Assembly: GCF_947254095.1 (NCBI RefSeq)
Contig: NZ_CAMYBV010000006.1
Coordinates: 1-64,000 of the forward strand
Origin: an uncultured Mobiluncus sp.
GTDB lineage: Bacteria > Actinomycetota > Actinomycetes > Actinomycetales > Actinomycetaceae
DNA length: 64,000 nt
Reading direction: 5' to 3'
The notes under the pieces were generated by a model, which saw nothing but the letters and a program-made list of their open reading frames with translations, was not told where the DNA came from and did no database searches. The position numbers and the translations under genes were made by a program. Below are positions 19,923 to 28,062 of the stretch, one piece after another. How positions within the stretch are numbered: position 1 is the first letter of the stretch; each line of letters starts with the position of its first letter.

Positions 19923-21137
19923 ATGAAGATTGTTATCGCGGCTGATTCTTATCCCCCAGACGTGAGTGGGAATGCGATTTTTTCTCAGAACTTAGCTCGC
20001 GGGCTGCGTGCTCGGGGTCACAGCGTTCACATAATCGCTCCTTCCCCGGTTTCCCGACCGTATATCACCAACGTTGCGGGTATTTCCGAGCATCGGATGC
20101 GCTCCCACGAATTTGCCTATCTCCGGGGTCTCACGCTGAGCGTGCCTTGGGAAATTAACAGCACCGTGCGCCGGATTCTGCAGGGTATAAACCCCGATGT
20201 AGTACACGTGCAATCCCACCTCAGTGTGGGCCGGGTTGTGTGCAAATACGCCAACGAATTGGGGCTGCCGTTGGTCGTGACAAACCACTTCACCCCGGAA
20301 AACCTTCTTGACCGCATCTCTTGCTGCGTACCAAAGTTCATCGGCAAGCTGCTGGCGGATATGGCCTGGTGGGACCTGGCAAATGTGTTTCAACGAGCTG
20401 ATCGCCTGGTCGCTCCCAGCCCTGCCGCTATCGCGGTCATGAAAGAACACGCACATCTGGGCGGTGGCATCTCCATCAGCAACGGGGTGAATCTGCCTGT
20501 GTACCAAGCTGCCGCTCAAAAGGCTGAAAAAGACCCAATCCCCCACCTTCTGTACGTGGGACGCCTAGAAAAACAGAAACACGTGGACGACATCATCACC
20601 GCTTTGGCCCTGCTGCAGCCCTCCACCAAACTGCACTTTGACATTGTGGGAACTGGCACGAAAAAGGAAGATTTGCGGCGGAAAGCTGCGGAACTACGGG
20701 TCATAGACCGGGTTACTTTCCATGGTTACCTGGACGACGATGCCCTCATTGAGATGTATGCACGCAGCGATATTTTTGTCAATGCCTCCACTGGGGAACT
20801 GCAGTCTTTGGCGACTTTGGAGGCACTGAGTTCGGGGATTCCGGTAATCTTGGCTAATGCGGTAGGGCTGCCGCACTTGGTGAGTCCCGGTGTCAACGGC
20901 TACCTGTTCCAGCCCGGAGATGTCGAGGCTCTCTCCGATTACCTGGAAGACCTGGCTTTGAATGAGCAAAAACGCAAGTTTATGGGCAAGATGAGCCTAG
21001 ATATAGCCAAACCCCACGACTTTGAAAAAACTCTGGACAACTACGAAGCCCTGTACCGCTCTGCCCAGGAAGAAAACGCGAAAGTGCGCCAGCATCTGGA
21101 CGCCATCGATCCCGACTACGTATTCCCCCAGGAATAG
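19923..21137 (+). CDS. GT4-family glycosyltransferase
   Basis: Translation is taken from ATG 19923 (MKIVIAADSYPPDVSGNA) after GAGAG; a much longer in-frame ORF upstream is antisense to ftsH and not real. The 404 residues form a GT-B fold: an N-terminal Glyco_transf_4 domain (FSQNLARGLRARGHSVHIIAP) and a C-terminal Glycos_transf_1 domain (LLYVGRLEKQKHVDDII, then EALSSGIPVILANAVGLPHLV, the nucleotide-sugar EX7E-like region). Probably it adds a hexose to a lipid or a glycan. It stands alone and interrupts the ftsH-hpt-tilS order common in actinobacteria. Confidence 0.9.
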   Translation: MKIVIAADSYPPDVSGNAIFSQNLARGLRARGHSVHIIAPSPVSRPYITNVAGISEHRMRSHEFAYLRGLTLSVPWEINSTVRRILQGINPDVVHVQSHLSVGRVVCKYANELGLPLVVTNHFTPENLLDRISCCVPKFIGKLLADMAWWDLANVFQRADRLVAPSPAAIAVMKEHAHLGGGISISNGVNLPVYQAAAQKAEKDPIPHLLYVGRLEKQKHVDDIITALALLQPSTKLHFDIVGTGTKKEDLRRKAAELRVIDRVTFHGYLDDDALIEMYARSDIFVNASTGELQSLATLEALSSGIPVILANAVGLPHLVSPGVNGYLFQPGDVEALSDYLEDLALNEQKRKFMGKMSLDIAKPHDFEKTLDNYEALYRSAQEENAKVRQHLDAIDPDYVFPQE

Positions 21138-21145
21138 CCGCGCGA

Positions 21146-21700
21146 CTACTTTTCGTAAACGTGGGGCGCTAAAAGCCCGATAAACGGCAGGTTGCGGTAG
21201 TGTTCGGCATAATCCAGGCCGTATCCGACCACGAATTCGTTGGGGATATCGAAACCGACGTAGCGCGGATTGACTACCGCTTTGGCGGCATCGGGTTTAC
21301 GCAACAAAGTCGCAATATTCAGCGAGGCACACCCCCGAGTGCGCAGGTTTGCCTCCAGCCAAGACAGGGTCAAGCCGGAATCGATGATGTCCTCCACGAT
21401 TAAGACGTGCCGATCTTTAATATCGGTGTCCAGATCCTTCAAAATCCGCACCACCCCGGAAGATTTCGTCCCGGAACCGTAGGAGGACACCGCCATCCAG
21501 TCCATCTGTATATGCGAGTGCAGTTTCCGCGCCAAGTCTGCCATCACCATGACCGCCCCGCGCAGCACCCCCACCAGCAGGATTTCATGGCCCGCGTAGT
21601 CTTTGTCAATGACGGCCGCCATCTGGGCGAGCCTGGTTTGAATCTGTTCCTCGGTCAATAAGACCCGTTCCATGTCTGCGCCCATGTCTGCAGCGTCCAT
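21146..21700 (-). CDS. hpt: Hypoxanthine phosphoribosyltransferase
   Basis: The 184-residue protein has the PRPP motif VLIVEDIIDSGLTL, an early LLVGVLRGAVMVMADL loop, and the base-binding VGYGLDYAEHYRNLPFIG tail. It salvages hypoxanthine and guanine. The start ATG at 21700 has GAGGGAGG about 7 nt upstream; an internal ATG at residue 10 is the alternative. It is convergent with the glycosyltransferase (8-bp gap) and lies 103 bp downstream of tilS on the same strand, as usual in this lineage. Confidence 0.96.
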   Translation of the reverse strand: MDAADMGADMERVLLTEEQIQTRLAQMAAVIDKDYAGHEILLVGVLRGAVMVMADLARKLHSHIQMDWMAVSSYGSGTKSSGVVRILKDLDTDIKDRHVLIVEDIIDSGLTLSWLEANLRTRGCASLNIATLLRKPDAAKAVVNPRYVGFDIPNEFVVGYGLDYAEHYRNLPFIGLLAPHVYEK

Positions 21701-21803
21701 CAGATGCCTCCCTCAAGTTGCAGGTCCATTCTAAAAGTTTTCCCGCAGGTCTGTGTCTATTTTAGGCCCTCCCCCGACATTGCCTAAATTGTCATTTTTT
21801 CGG

Positions 21804-23063
21804 TTAATCCGAACGGCTTTCTGGGGAGGAGCCGTCAGAGCAGTCGCTAGAACGGCCGACAAATTCCAAGAAGTTCCCCCGGCGGGTCACGGTAACCCCG
21901 GGCAAGGCGAGGGAACCTTGTCCATGCCAGTCATGAATCAGGCCCACTACGCCACGCAGGTGGGCTGCAGTGAGGGAATCCACCCTCGCCCCCGCTAACA
22001 GGCTCGCTCGGCGTACCACCCGGCGCAGGACCGGGGCGGAATAGCGGATTAGGTCGTGGGATTTGTATCCCTCAATGACCGTGAGGTCTAGTTTCACACT
22101 GTCCCCCGGTTCCCCATCGCCGGGCTCGTCGCTCAGCACTTCCCAAAAGACCTCTCCCGCGAGCATTTCCAGTATGGTGTCATCCGCGGCGGCCTGACCA
22201 GCCAGACGTGCCAAAGCGGGAGCGGGGTCTTGACCGAGCGCGGACGCGAGAGCGGGCATAACCTGTTCGCGGATGGCAGCACGAGGTAACGGCTGGCCAG
22301 CGGCAGTTTTCACGGGGCCTTCCATCCGGTTGCTCGGATCGTTGACGGCTACGAGCCCGGCCTGCTCACAAGCGGCTTGGGTGAGTTCCCGCCGGATTCC
22401 CAGCAATGGACGCGCTAGGCTCAAATCCACCGCGGCATCAGCACCGGAATCCTCCTCTCTCCAGGCAAAACGTAAGGGTAGGCCGGTTTGGCAATCCAAG
22501 GACTCAAACTCTCTCATGGCCGCAATGGAACGTAGCGAAGATCCCCGCGCCAAACGTAACAAGACGGTTTCGGCCTGGTCATCCAGCGTATGCCCGGTGA
22601 GAATAACCGCGCGCGCCTTCCCCTGGGCTTTGGCCTCGGCGAAGGCGGCTCGTGCCAGCAATCCCCAGCGCAACAGGCGAGCCTCTCCCTCCGGCCCGTT
22701 TGCGCCCCCGCCGCTTTCGCCCCGCAACACCATCGCCGAAGAAAACCCCAGATCGCGAGCGCACTGGACGGCAGCTTGCGATTCTGCGGCGGATTCGGGT
22801 CGCCAGCCGTGGTCTACCGTGAGGCAACTCACGTCCCACGGGCGCGGGTGACACAGGGCGACGCGAACCAGCGCCGCCGCTAGACTCAGCGAATCAGGAC
22901 CACCCGAAAGCGCCAGGCACAGCAGAGTATCATCCGGGGAACCTATTGATTGCAGCACGCGGCGCACCGCGAGCTGAATTTCTCCTAGAGCCCCCCCGGC
23001 ATCGCGCTGCCAAAGGCGCGTTTCGGCACCCTCAGGGCCAACAAAGGGCGGCAGAGAACTCAT
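21804..23063 (-). CDS. tilS: tRNA(Ile)-lysidine synthetase
   Basis: The 419-residue protein has the PP-loop ATP motif SGGPDSLSLA near residue 52, followed by the HTLDDQAETVLLRLARGS segment characteristic of TilS. It converts C34 of the AUA-reading tRNA-Ile to lysidine, which sets both charging and decoding. A TAGAAT box lies exactly 6 nt before the ATG, so tilS probably has its own leaderless transcript although it follows the NlpC/P60 gene by only 12 bp. Confidence 0.95.
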   Translation of the reverse strand: MSSLPPFVGPEGAETRLWQRDAGGALGEIQLAVRRVLQSIGSPDDTLLCLALSGGPDSLSLAAALVRVALCHPRPWDVSCLTVDHGWRPESAAESQAAVQCARDLGFSSAMVLRGESGGGANGPEGEARLLRWGLLARAAFAEAKAQGKARAVILTGHTLDDQAETVLLRLARGSSLRSIAAMREFESLDCQTGLPLRFAWREEDSGADAAVDLSLARPLLGIRRELTQAACEQAGLVAVNDPSNRMEGPVKTAAGQPLPRAAIREQVMPALASALGQDPAPALARLAGQAAADDTILEMLAGEVFWEVLSDEPGDGEPGDSVKLDLTVIEGYKSHDLIRYSAPVLRRVVRRASLLAGARVDSLTAAHLRGVVGLIHDWHGQGSLALPGVTVTRRGNFLEFVGRSSDCSDGSSPESRSD

Positions 23064-23069
23064 GGACGC

Positions 23070-23075
23070 ATTCTA
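23070..23075 (-). promoter_or_regulatory. -10 box for leaderless tilS
   Basis: TAGAAT on the minus strand, directly next to the stop codon of the upstream NlpC/P60 gene, is followed by GCGTCC and the tilS ATG. No Shine-Dalgarno sequence is present. Confidence 0.6.
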
Positions 23076-24437
23076 TTAGAGGCGCGCCACGAAAGGCATA
23101 ATCTTGTTCTGGTTATAGAAGTTGAAAGTGCCCACCGAGCTACCGGGTCTAGGCGCCATCAGGATGGTGTTGCCGCCGGAGTAAATCGCCACGTGGTAGA
23201 CCCCGTTACCAGTTCCGTTATTGGACCAAAACACCAAATCTCCCGGCTGTTTTTGGCTGAAAGGAACATTGGCATAGGCGTTGTATTGGGCGGCGGCGGA
23301 ACGCTGTACTCCTTTGCCGAGTTCTCTCATCCCCGCGTAAACCAGTCCGGAACAGTCATAACCGTTCGGTCCGGTTCCACCCCAAACGTAAGGGAGGCCC
23401 GTTTTTGTTTTGGCCCATTCCAGCAGAGCCGGCCCGTATCCCCCACTCGCGGCCCTGCTGGGGGGCGCCGCAGGCTGAGGGGCGGGAGCGGGTTGCCCTG
23501 TCGGCTGTACCGGTGCAGCGTTAGACGGCGAGACCGCATCAGACGGTTGCTCCGCGGCGGCCCGCTGGCGAGCCTGGCGATCCGCCTGCGCTCTTGCGGC
23601 CTGTTCACGGGCTTTTTGGTCTGCCGCTTGCTGGGCCGCCCGAGCCGCTGCCTGCTGGGCTGCCAGAGCCTCTTGTTCTTGACGTTTGCGCTGCGCCGCG
23701 GCTGCCAGGGCAGCTTGGCGTTCCTGCTCGACTTTTTCCTGTCGGGCTTTTTCTTCCGCAATCGTCACTTCGCGTTCCCGCGCCAGCTCGACAATGATTT
23801 TTTCCCGCTGAGATTCGAGTTTCTTTAACTCGTCCAAGGCGTCTTGGGCCTGGGCGCGAGCGGTTTTTTCGGTAGTGGCCAAGCTGGCTGCAGCATCTTT
23901 CTTAGCTTTGGCGGCGCGATTGGCCTTGTCACGCAAAACTTCGGCGACATTTTGCAGCGCCATCAAGCCCTGAGTTTGGCTGTCTGCCTGATTGCCCAGA
24001 GCATCGGTGGCGGCTTCTTTCAAAGCGGCGTCACGGAAGGCGTCGGATTCGGTAATAGCTGCCAAATCGGACAATCCACTGCTGTTTTGGCGATACATCG
24101 CCACAGCCAGCCGACCCAGCTTGGCTTTGGCCGCATCGGCTTCCCGCTTCGCCGCCTGGGCTTTTTTCGCGCTTTCGCTGGCTTTGGCAGTGGCAGCATT
24201 GAGAGCATCCGTAGCCTCGGCAAAATCTTCGGCCGTTTGGGCATAGTTTAACTGGGCTTCATCGACTTTCACCCGGTTGCGGGCAATAGCGCTTTCCAGT
24301 TGGGCTATGCGATCTGGTTTTGCGCTGGGAGCACCCACAGCCAAGGGAATTGCTCCCATCCCCAGCGTCATAGCCACAGCCACACTCATTGCCGCCAAGC
24401 GACGTTTCAATCGTCCAAACTGGTCTGCGTTATTCAA
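23076..24437 (-). CDS. Secreted NlpC/P60 peptidoglycan endopeptidase with coiled coil
   Basis: The 453-residue precursor has a signal peptide (about 1-37, ending in VGAPSA), a long Ala/Gln/Lys-rich coiled coil (about 40-290), a Pro/Gln linker, and a C-terminal NlpC/P60 domain with catalytic Cys in GYDCSGLVY and His in VYHVAIY. This matches RipA/Cgl-type hydrolases that cut stem peptides during septum splitting, with the coiled coil restraining or localising the enzyme. The start is TTG with AAGGGAGG upstream. A good promoter and a GTAAC tandem repeat lie upstream of it. Confidence 0.93.
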   Translation of the reverse strand: MNNADQFGRLKRRLAAMSVAVAMTLGMGAIPLAVGAPSAKPDRIAQLESAIARNRVKVDEAQLNYAQTAEDFAEATDALNAATAKASESAKKAQAAKREADAAKAKLGRLAVAMYRQNSSGLSDLAAITESDAFRDAALKEAATDALGNQADSQTQGLMALQNVAEVLRDKANRAAKAKKDAAASLATTEKTARAQAQDALDELKKLESQREKIIVELAREREVTIAEEKARQEKVEQERQAALAAAAQRKRQEQEALAAQQAAARAAQQAADQKAREQAARAQADRQARQRAAAEQPSDAVSPSNAAPVQPTGQPAPAPQPAAPPSRAASGGYGPALLEWAKTKTGLPYVWGGTGPNGYDCSGLVYAGMRELGKGVQRSAAAQYNAYANVPFSQKQPGDLVFWSNNGTGNGVYHVAIYSGGNTILMAPRPGSSVGTFNFYNQNKIMPFVARL

Positions 24438-24505
24438 AGCCTGCCTCCCTTAACAGCTTCTCTAACTCTAACCACATCAATCGGCAGTTTTCAACAGATT
24501 TAACG

Positions 24506-24534
24506 ATTCTAGACAAGAATCACTTCTTTCACAA
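24506..24534 (-). promoter_or_regulatory. Promoter of the NlpC/P60 gene
   Basis: TTGTGA (24529-24534), a 17-nt spacer and TAGAAT (24506-24511) on the minus strand give a near-consensus promoter, with a start near 24499 and about 60 nt of leader. Confidence 0.75.
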
Positions 24535-24554
24535 TAGCCTCAACTTTCACTTCG

Positions 24555-24585
24555 GTAACAACAGTAACATTTGTCCTGACAAATG
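24555..24585. promoter_or_regulatory. GTAAC tandem repeat (MtrA-box-like) and adjoining palindrome
   Basis: GTAACAACAGTAACA (24555-24569) has two GTAAC half-sites spaced 4 nt apart, at about -56 to -70 relative to the predicted NlpC/P60 start. This resembles the GTAAC-type direct repeats bound by MtrA, the actinobacterial regulator of cell-wall hydrolases. It runs into a perfect palindrome CATTTGTC-CT-GACAAATG (24568-24585). A similar element precedes the M23 gene. Confidence 0.5.
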
Positions 24586-24612
24586 CCGGGGGTTGTCGGC
24601 ACCGCCCCACCG

Positions 24613-24655
24613 AAAAAAGGTTCCCCTCCCGCACAAAACGCGAGAGGGGAACCTT
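24613..24655 (-). terminator. Terminator of rho
   Basis: A 12-bp perfect stem AAGGTTCCCCTC/GAGGGGAACCTT is followed on the minus strand by a run of six T, 17 nt after the rho stop. It is a textbook intrinsic terminator separating rho from the NlpC/P60 unit. The stretch between it and the NlpC/P60 start (24438-24612) holds that gene's promoter and upstream elements. Confidence 0.92.
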
Positions 24656-24671
24656 GTGAAAAGTGAAAAAC

Positions 24672-26393
24672 CTATTCCGCAGGCGTCGTCTTGGCGACTG
24701 CCATCAGGAACTCGGCATTGGTCTGGGTATCTTTCAGCTTCTGGAGCACCACGCCGGCGGCTTGTTCCAGTTCCAGAGACGCCAGCACTCGACGTAGCCG
24801 CCACAGCACGCTCAGCTCCTCCTTCGTGAACAGCACTTCCTCGTGGCGAGTACCCGAAGCGTTGACATCCACCGCCGGATACAAACGTTTTTCGGCCAGT
24901 TCGCGAGACAGCCGCAATTCCATATTGCCGGTACCTTTGAATTCCTCAAAGATGACCTCATCCATCTTGGAACCAGTTTCAACCAAAGCGGTGGCGATAA
25001 TCGTCAAGGAACCGCCGTTTTCAACATTGCGGGCGGCGCCAAAGAAACGCTTGGGCGGATACAGAGCAGACGCATCCACGCCGCCAGAGAGAATCCGGCC
25101 CGAAGCCGGGGCAGCCAGGTTGTAAGCACGCCCCAAACGAGTGATGGAATCCAGCAGCACCACGACGTCCCCGCCTAGCTCCACCAGGCGCTTGGCCCGC
25201 TCAATCGCGAGTTCCGCCACCGTAGTGTGTTCCGAGGCAGGACGATCGAAAGTCGAGGCAATAACCTCGCCCTTGACCGTGCGCTGCATATCGGTGACTT
25301 CCTCCGGGCGTTCGTCCACCAGAACCACCATGATGTGAACTTCGGGGTTGTTGATGGAAATCGCGTTGGCAATTTGCTGCAGGATGATGGTCTTGCCGGC
25401 CTTCGGCGGAGACACAATCAAGCCGCGCTGACCCTTGCCGATGGGAGCCATCAGGTCAATAATCCGTGGAGCCAGCACCTTCGAAGATGTCTCCAATCGC
25501 AACTGTTCATCGGGATACAGCGGGGTCAGCTTGGAAAACTCGATTCGTTGCGAAGCCTCCTCGATGCTCTGCCCGTTGATGGACTCCAGATGGACCAAAG
25601 CGTTGTGCTTGACACGACGTTCCTCGCCTTCACGAGGCTTGCGCACGGCTCCCACAATCGCGTCGCCGGGACGCAGTCCCCACCGGCGCACTTGACCCAA
25701 AGTCACGTAGACATCGTTGGGGCCGGGCAGGTATCCGGAGGTCCGCACAAAGGCGTGGTTCTCTTTCACGTCCAAGATACCGGCGATAGGCAGCAACTCT
25801 TCCGGGCTGATTTCTTCGCCGCTGTTGTTATTGTCGTTGTCATCCCGGTCGCGGCCACGGTTGCGGTTGCGATTTCGGCCGCGGCGATCGTTGCGGTTGC
25901 GCCGGTCATAGCGTTCGCTCCGGTCGTCTTGAGTCTGTTCGCGCCGGGCGCTGGCCCCTTGAGCTACCGCCTCCAACTGGGGGTTGTTCTCGGTAACAGA
26001 CTCGGTGTCATCATGGCTGCGGTGGTGGCGCGAGGGCGCGGCCCCGAGGTCGTGCTCCAACGCCGCCTTCACGTCAAGAGTGGCCGTGTTTGCGGAATTT
26101 TCTTCCGCACTAGGTTCGCCCGCCGGAGCGGAAACCCGACGGTGACGACGCGCCGTACGCGCTTGACCCGCGGAGGAAGTAGTTTCTTTCTCACCGTCAC
26201 GTTCCACATCCTGAGACGATTCCCGCGTCGCAGTTTTTTGGGAGGCGGGCGCGGAATCTCCAGATTTCTGTTTTTCAATAATCGCTTCAATAAGTTGCGG
26301 TTTTCGGGCCTGCGAAATGCCTTTAATGCCCAGCGACTTTGCCAGTTCGCGCAGTTCCGAAAGCTTCATAGCAGCCAGTTGATTGTCGTTCAC
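24672..26393 (-). CDS. rho: Transcription termination factor Rho
   Basis: The start is put at GTG 26393 (VNDNQLAAMKLSELRE) because TAAGGACA lies just upstream; the longer frame has no such site. The 573-residue protein has the Rho N-domain, an actinobacterial basic/Asn-rich insert (RNRNDRRGRNRNRNRGRD near 165), the RNA-binding cold-shock-like domain (EGILDV-type), Walker A PPKAGKT, Walker B VVVLLDSITR and the Q/R-loop region. The insert is known in other actinobacterial Rho proteins to add RNA affinity. It is a single gene with its own terminator. Confidence 0.97.
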   Translation of the reverse strand: MNDNQLAAMKLSELRELAKSLGIKGISQARKPQLIEAIIEKQKSGDSAPASQKTATRESSQDVERDGEKETTSSAGQARTARRHRRVSAPAGEPSAEENSANTATLDVKAALEHDLGAAPSRHHRSHDDTESVTENNPQLEAVAQGASARREQTQDDRSERYDRRNRNDRRGRNRNRNRGRDRDDNDNNNSGEEISPEELLPIAGILDVKENHAFVRTSGYLPGPNDVYVTLGQVRRWGLRPGDAIVGAVRKPREGEERRVKHNALVHLESINGQSIEEASQRIEFSKLTPLYPDEQLRLETSSKVLAPRIIDLMAPIGKGQRGLIVSPPKAGKTIILQQIANAISINNPEVHIMVVLVDERPEEVTDMQRTVKGEVIASTFDRPASEHTTVAELAIERAKRLVELGGDVVVLLDSITRLGRAYNLAAPASGRILSGGVDASALYPPKRFFGAARNVENGGSLTIIATALVETGSKMDEVIFEEFKGTGNMELRLSRELAEKRLYPAVDVNASGTRHEEVLFTKEELSVLWRLRRVLASLELEQAAGVVLQKLKDTQTNAEFLMAVAKTTPAE

Positions 26394-26529
26394 AAGTGTC
26401 CTTATCTCAAAGGTTAATGGGTAAAACTCGCGCAACGTTCCAAATTAAGAAGGTTCGCAAGCAGACCGACTCAAGAATACGAATCGGGTTTGGCCCGGAA
26501 GATATCTACGGACCCGCGGCTAAGCCGTG

Positions 26530-26558
26530 TTGATAAAATCATACCTCCGCGCTAAGGT
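26530..26558 (+). promoter_or_regulatory. Promoter of the branched-chain amino-acid transport operon
   Basis: TTGATA (26530-26535), a 17-nt spacer and TAAGGT (26553-26558) form a good promoter facing livK, with a predicted start near 26565. Confidence 0.7.
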
Positions 26559-26564
26559 TTCAAC

Positions 26565-26777
26565 AAAACGAGTATCAACTTCGTGAGCGTGACCCCGTCA
26601 TGACCCGGACCACACAATGGTCTATCAGGAACGGAAGCTACAGCAGCAACGCAACTTCGGGGCACTAGGGAGTGGTTTCCGCCGCTTCATGCGTTATTTT
26701 CACATTCAATGCTTTTGCGGAACTGGATTTTTATCTCCCCATCCGAAAAACTTCATTATTCAAAGAAAGGCACTCTA
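26565..26777 (+). other. Long leader of the liv operon
   Basis: About 213 nt separate the predicted start from the livK ATG, inside the 384-bp gap between rho and livK. It contains a GTCATGAC palindrome and a possible 22-codon reading frame (26600-26668), but no run of Leu/Ile/Val codons and no terminator hairpin, so I cannot support classical attenuation. No known riboswitch was recognised. The rest of the gap (26394-26529) should hold the rho leader and promoter, which I could not define. Confidence 0.4.
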
Positions 26778-27968
26778 ATGAAACGCATAATTGCAGCTGC
26801 TGCAATTTCAGCACTAACCTTGGTCGGCATGACGGCCTGCACTCAGCCCAGCTCAGGACCCACTGGCGGCGGTAACGCTGCCACCGGAGACACGATTAAA
26901 ATCGGCGTGAACTACGAACTTTCCGGGGCTGTAGCCACCTACGGTAAACAAAATGTTGACGGCATCCAAATGGCGGTTGATGAAATCAACGCCAAGGGCG
27001 GTGTCAAAGGTAAAAAGATTGAAATTGTAAAATACGATTCCAAGTCAGAGCCGGCCGAAGCCACCACTCTGGCCACCAAGTTGATGAGCCAGGACAAGGT
27101 CCTTACCATGATTGGTCCGGCGACCTCCGGCTCCTTCAAAGCGGTTATCCCCGCTGGTAACCAGAATAAAGTTCCGGTTATTTCCGGATCTGCCACCGCG
27201 GACGACGTGACCGTCACCGGCGGCAAGGTCCAACCATTTGCTTTCCGCACCTGCTTCTCCGATTCCTACCAGGGCGGCGTGATGGCTCAATACGCCGCTG
27301 TAAAGTTGGGAGCCAAGACCGCGGTCATTATGGGGGACACCTCCTCTGACTACGCTAAAGGCCTGGCCAAGAACTTTAAGGAAAACTTCACCAAATCTGG
27401 CGGTTCGGTCGTGGCGGAAGAAGGCTACGTGGCTGGTGACACCGATTTCAAGGCGACCTTGACCAACATCAAGGGCAAGGATTTCGATGTACTCTATATC
27501 CCCGGCTACTACCAGGAAGTCGGCCTCATCATCAAGCAGGCCCGCGAACTGGGCATTGACGCCAAGATTCTGGGAGGCGACGGCTTTGACTCCCCCACTC
27601 TGCTGGAACTGGCCGGCGCTCCGGCGTTGAACAACGTGTTCTTTACCTCGCACTACTCGGCGTTGGATACTTCCAACACGAAACTCCAAGACTTCATCAA
27701 GACCTACAAGGATAAGTTCGGCGAGGATCCGTCCTCGTTCAACGCCCTGGGTTACGACACGGCTTACTTCGTGGCCAAGGCGATTGATGAAGCGAAGGAG
27801 CTGACCGGTCCGGCTATTGCCGAAGCAATGGCTAACGCTAAAGGCTTCGAAGGCGTGACCGGTTCGTTCGACATGGATCCCAAGACCCACGACCCGATTA
27901 AGACGGCGGTCGTGGTTTCCCTGAAGGACGGTGTCCAGGACTCCGCTGAGGCCTACGCCTTAAAGTAA
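26778..27968 (+). CDS. livK: Branched-chain amino-acid ABC transporter, substrate-binding lipoprotein
   Basis: The start at ATG 26778 has AAAGAAAGG upstream and gives a 396-residue lipoprotein precursor (lipid-modified Cys21 in GMTAC). The mature chain is a type I periplasmic-binding protein of the LivJ/LivK family (IKIGVNYELSGAVATYGKQ, then MIGPATSGSFKAVIPAGNQ, PVISGSATAD). It captures leucine, isoleucine or valine at the cell surface for the LivHMGF translocator encoded just downstream. A GC-rich stem-loop follows its stop codon. Confidence 0.95.
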   Translation: MKRIIAAAAISALTLVGMTACTQPSSGPTGGGNAATGDTIKIGVNYELSGAVATYGKQNVDGIQMAVDEINAKGGVKGKKIEIVKYDSKSEPAEATTLATKLMSQDKVLTMIGPATSGSFKAVIPAGNQNKVPVISGSATADDVTVTGGKVQPFAFRTCFSDSYQGGVMAQYAAVKLGAKTAVIMGDTSSDYAKGLAKNFKENFTKSGGSVVAEEGYVAGDTDFKATLTNIKGKDFDVLYIPGYYQEVGLIIKQARELGIDAKILGGDGFDSPTLLELAGAPALNNVFFTSHYSALDTSNTKLQDFIKTYKDKFGEDPSSFNALGYDTAYFVAKAIDEAKELTGPAIAEAMANAKGFEGVTGSFDMDPKTHDPIKTAVVVSLKDGVQDSAEAYALK

Positions 27969-27982
27969 TCGAGCGTTTCCCA

Positions 27983-28036
27983 AGGGCGGGGCGGCCCGTT
28001 GACCTGAATCTTCACCGGGTTCGGGGCCCCCGCCCT
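27983..28036 (+). other. livK-livH intercistronic stem-loop
   Basis: AGGGCGGGG (27983-27991) pairs with CCCCGCCCT (28028-28036), with extra GC pairing inside the loop. No U-run follows. Such hairpins after binding-protein genes commonly protect the upstream mRNA or reduce read-through, giving more binding protein than permease. Confidence 0.55.
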
Positions 28037-28062
28037 CGGGATCTCGAGAAAGAACACTCCTC

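Noticed and set aside
25227..26417. A 396-codon frame antisense to rho
   Set aside because: It mirrors the Arg/Asn-rich insert of rho and gives an implausible Val/Ala-repeat product.
26600..26668. Possible 22-codon attenuator peptide in the liv leader
   Set aside because: It has one Ile codon and no Leu or Val run, no good ribosome-binding site, and no terminator follows.
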